From: Actinomycetota bacterium
GTDB lineage: Bacteria > Actinomycetota > Actinomycetes > S36-B12 > CAIYMF01
Direction of reading: 5' to 3'
Assembly: GCA_009697815.1 (NCBI GenBank)
Contig: WLRQ01000001.1
Location: 1 to 64,000, forward strand
Length of the DNA: 64,000 nt
The notes beneath the pieces are model-generated. The model was not told where the DNA came from, ran no database searches, and saw nothing but the letters and a program-made list of their open reading frames with translations. Both the position numbers and the translations under genes were made by a program. Positions 55,650 to 64,000 of the stretch are shown here, one piece after another. Position 1 is the stretch's first letter, and each line of letters opens with the position of its first letter.

Positions 55650-57161
55650 GTGCTCATGCTCAGGCGCGCGGCTGTCGTGGGAACAATGCTGTCCGTCGCA
55701 CTTGCCGCGGCCCTGGGCGTTCAGGAGGCAGCGGCGGCACACATCTCGGCGAGCCCGACGGCACCCTCGATTGACGCGATCGGCGGGCCCGACCTGTCCG
55801 CGGCGGGGATCGCCGTGCACTACCTGGCTCGAGCCACCCCGGTGCCAGCGATCAACGCGGACTCCTGGCTCGTCGCCGACCTCACGACCGGCGAGGTGCT
55901 TGCAGCCAAGGGCGCGCACCTGCGGGCGCTCCCCGCCAGCATGCTGAAGACCCTGACCGCCGTGACATTGATGCCCAAGCTCGACAAGGCAACCGTCATC
56001 AAGGCCACTACCGCAGAGGCCAAGGCCGAGGGTGGAAACGTCGGCATCGTTCCCGGTGCCACTTACTCCATCTGGGATCTCTGGCACGGCTTCCTGCTCT
56101 CGAGCTCCAATGACGCCGGCGCGGCGCTCGCCGATGCCAACGGCGGAGAGGCCGCAACGGTCGCCGAGATGAGGGCCATGGCCAAGCACCTGCAGGCCAA
56201 CGACACCGTGGTGAAGAACGAGAGCGGCCTTGACGCGGTCGGACAGGTCAGCAGCGCCTACGACATGGCGCTGATCGCGCGGGCCGCGCTGGCTCTCCCT
56301 GATTTCCGCACCGTCACGAAGACGATCAGTTACGACTTCCCGGGCAAGGTGGCCCCAGCTGGCGCAGCCCGACCGACCTACAAGATCTACAGCCAGAATC
56401 GTTTGCTGATTCGAGGGTTCACCGGCACGATCGGCGGCAAGACTGGCTTCACCTCCCTCGCCCACCGCACCTTCTGGGGAGCGGCGACACGCGGCACTCA
56501 CACCCTGGTCGTGGTCTTGATGCAGGTGCACGACCCAACGGAGAGCGCGGCACGGAATCTGCTCACATGGGGATTCGCGAATATCGATCGAGTCCGACCC
56601 ATCGGCGTCCTCGTCGACCCGATCGTGGCATCGGCGGCACCAACACCGACAACGTCACCCACGGCTGCCACGAGTGCGGATGACGGCGCCAACCCCGACA
56701 CGCAGAGTAAGCCTGCCTCCGGCGACATCCAGTGGCTGCCCCTTGTGGGCCTGGCCGTCGTCGCGGCCATCGCGGCCCTCTGGCAACGACGCCGACGCAC
56801 GTCGGCTGAGGGACCCGACCCGTCCGACGCACACCCGGACTCGACGTCCCCAGCGAGCCCCGAACCCGGCCCCCTCGCGCCCGTGGAGATCTCTCATAGT
56901 TACGGCAACGCACGACCCAGCGGTGGCGCAGCGCGACTGGCAGCACAGCGCACGTCGTCCGTGATCATCTCCCGACCAGGTCGCCGTCCCGAGAGCGCGC
57001 CTCACGAGCCGGACCCCGTGCCGGTCGACAACTCGGGGCCCCAGCCCAGCCATTCCGCCACCTCCCCTGTCGCGGATCCCGGCGCACAGTCAGAGCAGCG
57101 GGAAGGCCCCCCACGCGATTCGGGCGGACACGTGCGCGTCGTGACACCGCCCAAGGGCTGA
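55650..57161 (+). CDS. D-Ala-D-Ala carboxypeptidase (peptidase S11, DacA type)
   Basis: A 503-residue penicillin-binding protein that trims cell-wall stem peptides outside the membrane. An N-terminal signal ('[15 protein letters not shown]...EAAAA') is followed by the serine motif SMLK (97-100), SSN (152-154) and KTG in '[10 protein letters not shown]'. After the catalytic domain come a Thr/Ala-rich linker, a transmembrane helix ('[16 protein letters not shown]') and a basic 'QRRRRTS', then a cytoplasmic Pro/Ser/Arg-rich tail of about 120 residues. The tail may bind partners; its role is unknown. The start is the GTG at 55650. Confidence 0.9.
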   Translation: MLMLRRAAVVGTMLSVALAAALGVQEAAAAHISASPTAPSIDAIGGPDLSAAGIAVHYLARATPVPAINADSWLVADLTTGEVLAAKGAHLRALPASMLKTLTAVTLMPKLDKATVIKATTAEAKAEGGNVGIVPGATYSIWDLWHGFLLSSSNDAGAALADANGGEAATVAEMRAMAKHLQANDTVVKNESGLDAVGQVSSAYDMALIARAALALPDFRTVTKTISYDFPGKVAPAGAARPTYKIYSQNRLLIRGFTGTIGGKTGFTSLAHRTFWGAATRGTHTLVVVLMQVHDPTESAARNLLTWGFANIDRVRPIGVLVDPIVASAAPTPTTSPTAATSADDGANPDTQSKPASGDIQWLPLVGLAVVAAIAALWQRRRRTSAEGPDPSDAHPDSTSPASPEPGPLAPVEISHSYGNARPSGGAARLAAQRTSSVIISRPGRRPESAPHEPDPVPVDNSGPQPSHSATSPVADPGAQSEQREGPPRDSGGHVRVVTPPKG

Positions 57162-57170
57162 CTCCAACCC

Positions 57171-57694
57171 TCAACCGCCGAGGTCGTAACGGCGACGTAC
57201 CTGCCAGACTCCGTCCTCGCCGTGGACATAGAGCGCGAAGCCGCTCACGGTAAATCTCGCGGAGAAATCGCTCAGGGTCTCATAGGCCTCATCGAGCACG
57301 TTCCCGGGCAGGTCATGGGCCACGGTGACGTGCGGGTGGTACGGAAACTCGACCTCGCGTTCCAGAATCCCCTGACGCACCAACGACTCCAGCGACTCGA
57401 ACCCAGAGATCCCCGAGGCTAACGAGACGAAGACGACAGGTGACACAGGGCGGAACGTACCCGTGCCCCTGAGGTGAACCTCGAAGGGCGAGAGACCCGA
57501 CGCGGCGTCACGCAGGTGCGCGTCGACGGCATCGAGCAGGCCATCCTCGACAACGGTCGGCGGTAGCAGCGTGATGTGGGCGGGGATGGCATCCGCGCGC
57601 GGGTCGCCGAATGAGGCGCGCCACCCTTCGATCTGCGCACCCCATGGATCGGGGATAGCGACGGCGACCCCGATCAGCGTGCAACCGACGCGCA

Positions 57695-57695
<1 letters not shown>
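57171..57695 (-). CDS. 2H phosphoesterase (2'-5' RNA ligase family)
   Basis: A 174-residue protein with the paired HxTx motifs of the 2H superfamily: 'PAHITLLPPTVV' (near residue 39) and 'YHPHVTVAHDLPG' (near residue 121). Members hydrolyse 2',3'-cyclic phosphates or related substrates; the true substrate here is unknown. GTG start that shares one base with the trpS stop, so translation is coupled. Confidence 0.88.
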
Positions 57696-59997
<2,302 letters not shown>

Positions 59998-60030
59998 GGG
60001 CGTGGCACCGTATGTTCGTCCATAGGTGCG

Positions 60031-60036
60031 ATCCTA
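60031..60036 (-). promoter_or_regulatory. -10 box TAGGAT for the CBS-protein operon
   Basis: Minus-strand TAGGAT 33 bp before the ATG at 59997, in the divergent region shared with glpD. Confidence 0.4.
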
Positions 60037-60102
60037 GGGACCGTGGACCGATAGCGGGCGCGTGCCGTCATACGTCGGCGATCTCGAGGGGGCGCGACGC
60101 GC

Positions 60103-61848
60103 ATGACTTCCCTGTTTGGGGCCCACACGAACCCCCCGTCGCCTGGCGCGGACAACCTCGCCGGACGCCTCGACCCGGCCTACCGGCTCGCGTCCTGGGA
60201 CCGCCTCCGCGCAGGTGTCGACCTACTCGTGATCGGCGGCGGAGTCACCGGATGTGGGATCGCGCTCGACGCTGCGTTGCGCGGGCTACGCGTGGGGCTC
60301 GTCGAGCAGCGCGACTTCGCCGCCGGCACATCAAGCCGTTCGAGCAAGCTCGTTCACGGTGGGCTGCGCTACCTCGAGCAGCTCAACTTCCCTCTCGTAC
60401 GAGAGGCCTTGCGCGAGCGGTCGCTGCTGCTCGACCGGCTCGCCCCCCATCTCGTGACCCCATTGCCGTTCCTCTACCCGCTCTCGCACCGCCTCTGGGA
60501 GCGACCGTATGTCGGGGCCGGGCTGACGCTCTACGACACGCTCGGCGGCCTGCAGCCCTCCGTTCCACGGCACAGTCATCTGTCGAAAGGTGCTGCCCTG
60601 AGGACATTCCCGTCGCTACGCCCTGACACCCTCGCCGGTGCGATCCGCTATCACGACGCCCAGGTCGACGACGCGCGCCACACGATCGAACTCGCCCGCA
60701 CGGCGGCGGCTCACGGCGCCTCACTTGTGTCAGCGGCTCGCGTCACCGAGATCGTGCGCGATGGTGATCGCGTCGTCGGCGCGCGCGTGCATGACATGAG
60801 CACCGATACCGTGAACGAGGTCTCCGCTCGCGTGGTCGTCAACGCCACCGGGGTGTGGGCCGGACGCACCGAGCAGCTCGCGGGTGTCACCTCGCCCATC
60901 CGGATGCGCCCCAGCAAGGGGGTGCACATCGTGGTGCCGCGCGATCGCATCGACGCCTCCGTCGCATTGATCACCAAGACGCCAACTTCGGTGCTCTTCG
61001 TGCTCCCCTGGGGCCGATCGTGGGTGATCGGAACAACCGATACGCCATGGCGCCACGGTCTTTCGCATCCCACGACCACGCACGCCGACCTCACGTACTT
61101 GCTCGGGCAAGCGAATGCGGTCCTGACCTCGCACCTCACCGAGTCGGATGTGATCGGCGCCTACGCCGGGCTTCGTCCGTTGGTCGACACCGAGGGCCTG
61201 CGCGAGTCGGAGATCTCCCGGGAACACACCGTGCGGCGGCCGCTCCCCGGCCTCGTGACGATTGCCGGAGGCAAGTACACGACCTACCGCGTGATGGCCC
61301 AGGATGCCGTCGACCGGTGCTCCGAGGACCTCGGCGAGCTGCCCGCATCGAGTACAGCCGATGTCCCCCTGATCGGCGCCGCAGAGCCCGAGGATGTCCT
61401 CATCGCAGCCCGTGGCCACCGAGCAGCCGCCCATCTCGACGATGTGAACCTCGATCGCCTCTCACGACGCTACGGCCGCTTGCTGCCCGAATTGCTCGAT
61501 GTGGTGGTCGCGAACCCCCGACTCGCGCGCGAGATTCCTGGCGGCGCGGGCACTCTCGGCGTCGAGGTCGTGCATGCCGCCAGCCACGAGGGCGCGTTGC
61601 GTCTCGACGACGTCCTGACCCGGCGCACCAGGCTTTACCTCGAGGCGGGCGACCGTGGCGTCGTCGCGGCACGACACGTGGCGAAGCTGATGGGGAGCGT
61701 CCTGGGCTGGGGACGCTCCACGAGATCTGCTGAGATCTCCCGCTATCACGAACGTGTGTCAACCGAACTTGAGGCGCAGTCCGCCCCCGACGACGATGCG
61801 GCAGCAGCGATCCGTGAACGGTCACGCGATCCGAGGGCGTGGGGATGA
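60103..61848 (+). CDS. glpD: Glycerol-3-phosphate dehydrogenase (quinone-dependent)
   Basis: A 581-residue FAD enzyme oxidising glycerol 3-phosphate to dihydroxyacetone phosphate and reducing the quinone pool. It has 'LLVIGGGVTGCGIALDAALRG' (near residues 41-61), 'DFAAGTSSRSSKLVHGGLRYLEQ' and 'YAGLRPLVDTEG', plus a C-terminal GlpD domain. The ATG at 60103 is used; the region ahead is GC-rich with no clear ribosome binding site. It feeds the same menaquinone pool as complex I. Confidence 0.94.
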   Translation: MTSLFGAHTNPPSPGADNLAGRLDPAYRLASWDRLRAGVDLLVIGGGVTGCGIALDAALRGLRVGLVEQRDFAAGTSSRSSKLVHGGLRYLEQLNFPLVREALRERSLLLDRLAPHLVTPLPFLYPLSHRLWERPYVGAGLTLYDTLGGLQPSVPRHSHLSKGAALRTFPSLRPDTLAGAIRYHDAQVDDARHTIELARTAAAHGASLVSAARVTEIVRDGDRVVGARVHDMSTDTVNEVSARVVVNATGVWAGRTEQLAGVTSPIRMRPSKGVHIVVPRDRIDASVALITKTPTSVLFVLPWGRSWVIGTTDTPWRHGLSHPTTTHADLTYLLGQANAVLTSHLTESDVIGAYAGLRPLVDTEGLRESEISREHTVRRPLPGLVTIAGGKYTTYRVMAQDAVDRCSEDLGELPASSTADVPLIGAAEPEDVLIAARGHRAAAHLDDVNLDRLSRRYGRLLPELLDVVVANPRLAREIPGGAGTLGVEVVHAASHEGALRLDDVLTRRTRLYLEAGDRGVVAARHVAKLMGSVLGWGRSTRSAEISRYHERVSTELEAQSAPDDDAAAAIRERSRDPRAWG

Positions 61849-61859
61849 ATCCCTGCCTT

Positions 61860-61879
61860 GCCTTCAGGTAGAAGGCTTT
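61860..61879 (+). terminator. Terminator between glpD and xth
   Basis: GCCTTC-AGGTA-GAAGGC followed by TTT, twelve bases after the glpD stop. The reverse strand also has a hairpin with A/G-rich flanks, so it may act in both directions. Confidence 0.55.
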
Positions 61880-61895
61880 CCAGCGCGAGTCTCGC

Positions 61896-62711
61896 TCAGG
61901 CGAACGCGATACGCAGCGGCGCGTGATCGCTCCATCGTTCAGCGTAGGTCGCCGCCTTGCCGACCTCCGCGGTCACTGCCCGCGCCGCGAGGCCAGGGGT
62001 GGCGAGCTGGTAGTCGATTCGCCAGCCGCCATCGGTGTCGAACCCGCGACCGCGCCAGGACCACCAGGTGTAGGGGCCCGGGCCCTCGCCCCCGAGCGAA
62101 CGTCCGAGATCGGTCCAGCCCAACTCGCCGAACCAACGGTCGAGATAGGCGCGCTCACCCTCGAGGAATCCTGCCCTGCCGCGGTTGCCGCGCCAGTTCT
62201 TGATGTCTACCTCATGGTGGGCCACATTGAGGTCTCCGCACACGATCGCCTGACGAGTTCCTGCCGCGGCCCCCTCCCCCAACACAAGGAGCCTGGACTC
62301 GATGGCGTCGAGAAAACGGTACTTCTCTGCCTGACGCGCCTCGTCGGTGGCCTCGCCGGTGTGGGCGTAGGCGCTCACCACAGTGACGGCCCCGAGCGGC
62401 GTCTCAAGGTCGACCTCGACCCAGCGGCCGGTGTCGGCGAACTCCTCGGGGCCCACGCCGATTCTCACCTCGACGTGGGGCAGGGGCGTCAGCACGGCCA
62501 CGCCCGCGCGACCCTTTGCCGCAGCCTCGGTGTGGGCCACGCGCAGGTGGCCCAACCCGTCGGCCTCCAGCACCTCGGCCAACTGTTCGGCAGTGGCCCG
62601 GACCTCTTGAAGGCAGATGACATCAGCGCCGCACTGGGAGAGCCAGGACGTGCCACCGCGTCGGGACGCGGCCCGAATCCCGTTGACGTTCACCGTCACG
62701 ACGCTGAGCAT
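61896..62711 (-). CDS. xth: Exodeoxyribonuclease III family nuclease
   Basis: A 271-residue AP endonuclease/3'-exonuclease of DNA repair. It has 'VVTVNVNGIRAA' (Asn), 'VICLQEVRA' (metal Glu), 'VSAYAHTGE', 'IVCGDLNVAHHEVDI' (Asp, Asn) and the ending 'RWSDHAPLRIAF' with the catalytic Asp-His. The ATG at 62711 is chosen since it opens directly into the fold. It follows icd in the same direction. Confidence 0.93.
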   Translation of the reverse strand: MLSVVTVNVNGIRAASRRGGTSWLSQCGADVICLQEVRATAEQLAEVLEADGLGHLRVAHTEAAAKGRAGVAVLTPLPHVEVRIGVGPEEFADTGRWVEVDLETPLGAVTVVSAYAHTGEATDEARQAEKYRFLDAIESRLLVLGEGAAAGTRQAIVCGDLNVAHHEVDIKNWRGNRGRAGFLEGERAYLDRWFGELGWTDLGRSLGGEGPGPYTWWSWRGRGFDTDGGWRIDYQLATPGLAARAVTAEVGKAATYAERWSDHAPLRIAFA

Positions 62712-62758
62712 GTGATCTCCGAGCACTCGGGAATCGGGGCGATCCGAGTACGGGTCCG

Positions 62759-63973
62759 TCAGGCCATGGCCTTCTTGAGGTTCTCGTCGATGGCGTCCAG
62801 GAAGCCCTCCGTGGTGAGCCAGGGCGCGCTCGAGCCGATGAGGAGCGAGAGGTCCTTGGTCATCTTGCCCTCCTCGACGGTCTGCACGCAGACGCGCTCG
62901 AGGGTCTGGGCGAACTCGGTGACCTCGGGGGTGCCGTCCATCTTGCCGCGGTAGCTCAGCCCCTGGGTCCAGGCGAAGATCGAGGCGATCGGGTTGGTCG
63001 AGGTCGGCTTGCCCTGCTGGTGGAGGCGGTAGTGGCGCGTGACGGTTCCGTGGGCGGCCTCGGCCTCGACGGTCTTGCCGTCGGGCGTCATCAGCACAGA
63101 GGTCATGAGACCGAGTGAGCCGAAGCCCTGCGCCACGGTGTCGCTCTGCACGTCACCGTCGTAGTTCTTGCAGGCCCAGACGTAGCCGCCCTCCCACTTC
63201 ATGGCAGCGGCCACCATGTCGTCGATGAGGCGGTGCTCGTAGGTGAGGCCAGCAGCGTCGAACTCGGCCTTGAACTCCGCCTCGAAGATCTCGGCGAAGA
63301 GGTCCTTGAATCGGCCGTCGTAAGCCTTGAGGATCGTGTTCTTGGTCGAGAGGTAGACAGGCAGGTTGCGGTCGAGGCCGTAACGCATCGACGCGCGAGC
63401 GAAATCGCGAATCGAGTCGTCGAGGTTGTACATCGCCATCGCGACGCCACCAGCGGGATAGTCAAAGACGTTGACCTCAATGGGCTCGCCGCCGTCGGCG
63501 GGAACGAAGGACATCGTCAGGGTGCCCGCACCCGGGACTACGAAGTCAGTGGCGCGGTACTGGTCGCCGAACGCGTGGCGGCCGATGATGATCGGCTTTG
63601 TCCAGCCGGGCACCAGGCGCGGGATGTTGCTGATGACGATGGGCTCACGGAAGATCACTCCACCGAGGATGTTGCGGATTGTTCCGTTCGGCGACTTCCA
63701 CATCTTCTTCAGGCCGAACTCCTCGACACGTGCCTCGTCGGGTGTGATCGTCGCGCACTTCACGCCGACGCCGAACTCCTTGATGGCGTTCGCGGAGTCG
63801 ATGGTGACCTGGTCGTCAGTCGCATCGCGGTTCTCGATCGAGAGGTCGAAGTACTTCAGGTCGACATCGAGGTAGGGCAAGATCAGCTTGTCCTTGATGA
63901 ACTGCCAAATGATGCGCGTCATCTCATCGCCATCTAGCTCGACGACGGGATTGAGAACCTTGATCTTCGCCAC
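62759..63973 (-). CDS. icd: Isocitrate dehydrogenase (NADP+), homodimeric type
   Basis: A 404-residue enzyme of the eukaryote-like NADP-IDH class: '[19 protein letters not shown]' start, '[14 protein letters not shown]' (substrate serine), '[11 protein letters not shown]', '[13 protein letters not shown]' (metal Asp), and '[31 protein letters not shown]' for NADP. It makes 2-oxoglutarate, the probable substrate of KorAB and a substrate of MenD. GTG start with AAGGAG eight bases upstream. Confidence 0.96.
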   Translation of the reverse strand: MAKIKVLNPVVELDGDEMTRIIWQFIKDKLILPYLDVDLKYFDLSIENRDATDDQVTIDSANAIKEFGVGVKCATITPDEARVEEFGLKKMWKSPNGTIRNILGGVIFREPIVISNIPRLVPGWTKPIIIGRHAFGDQYRATDFVVPGAGTLTMSFVPADGGEPIEVNVFDYPAGGVAMAMYNLDDSIRDFARASMRYGLDRNLPVYLSTKNTILKAYDGRFKDLFAEIFEAEFKAEFDAAGLTYEHRLIDDMVAAAMKWEGGYVWACKNYDGDVQSDTVAQGFGSLGLMTSVLMTPDGKTVEAEAAHGTVTRHYRLHQQGKPTSTNPIASIFAWTQGLSYRGKMDGTPEVTEFAQTLERVCVQTVEEGKMTKDLSLLIGSSAPWLTTEGFLDAIDENLKKAMA

Positions 63974-64000
63974 GGGTGACTCCTTGATGAATCGGGCTGA

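Noticed and set aside
55512-56531. N-terminal extension of the acyl-CoA mutase frame
   Set aside because: It is antisense to the carboxypeptidase gene and its promoter; the mutase fold begins right after the ATG at 55511, which has a ribosome binding site.

Overview
The window is about 66% GC by eye, densely coded, and carries gene content typical of Actinomycetota: a 14-gene complex I operon, a menaquinone (not ubiquinone) pathway, KorAB, Rex, an acyl-ACP desaturase, CcsB/ResB cytochrome c maturation, a homodimer-type NADP isocitrate dehydrogenase and a two-subunit-style acyl-CoA mutase. Many starts are GTG, neighbours often overlap by 4 bp, and many genes start 6-7 nt after a TAGGCT-like -10 box, suggesting leaderless transcripts. 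The order hemA-hemC-hemD-hemB...hemL-phosphatase-thioredoxin-ccdA-resB-ccsB matches the Mycobacterium tuberculosis layout as I remember it. Family or genus cannot be fixed from this window. I see no phage, insertion sequence, integrase, CRISPR array or rRNA gene; one tRNA gene is present.

Layout: 1-2.3 kb holds tRNA-Tyr, yajQ and a small three-gene set of complex I paralogues (nuoB-, nuoC- and nuoI-like), divergent from korAB (2.46-5.37 kb). A RarD-type permease and a long-chain polyprenyl diphosphate synthase follow. The minus-strand operon nuoA-N runs from 23.2 down to 7.4 kb. It is interrupted between nuoD and nuoE by a 65-bp tandem repeat that forms hairpins. A menaquinone-reductase-like gene (menJ) lies just upstream of nuoA and has a near-perfect Rex operator in its promoter region. 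From 24.9 to 31.4 kb are menF, menD, menC, menE and menA. Two small membrane proteins follow. A long minus-strand array (44.1 to 32.3 kb) then encodes Rex, haem synthesis from glutamyl-tRNA to uroporphyrinogen III, a histidine phosphatase and the cytochrome c maturation system. From 44.3 to 48.1 kb there is a lipid block (desaturase, glutaredoxin, acyl-CoA ligase) and a HAD phosphatase. From 48.2 to 64 kb there are metabolic and housekeeping genes: a quinone-reductase-like flavoprotein, nucleoside phosphorylase, phosphohexomutase, adenosine deaminase, acyl-CoA mutase, D-Ala-D-Ala carboxypeptidase, 2H phosphoesterase, trpS, a CNNM/CBS protein, glpD, xth and icd.

Taken together this is mostly one respiratory-chain region: NADH and ferredoxin producers (Icd, KorAB), the NADH dehydrogenase, the menaquinone that accepts its electrons, the haem and cytochrome c maturation needed downstream, and the NADH/NAD+ sensor Rex likely to coordinate them. 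The items most worth a second look are the nuoB/C/I mini-cluster beside korAB, the Rex operator ahead of menJ-nuo, the tandem repeat inside the nuo operon, and several uncharacterised palindromes over promoters. No gene set here is clearly a new type of system.
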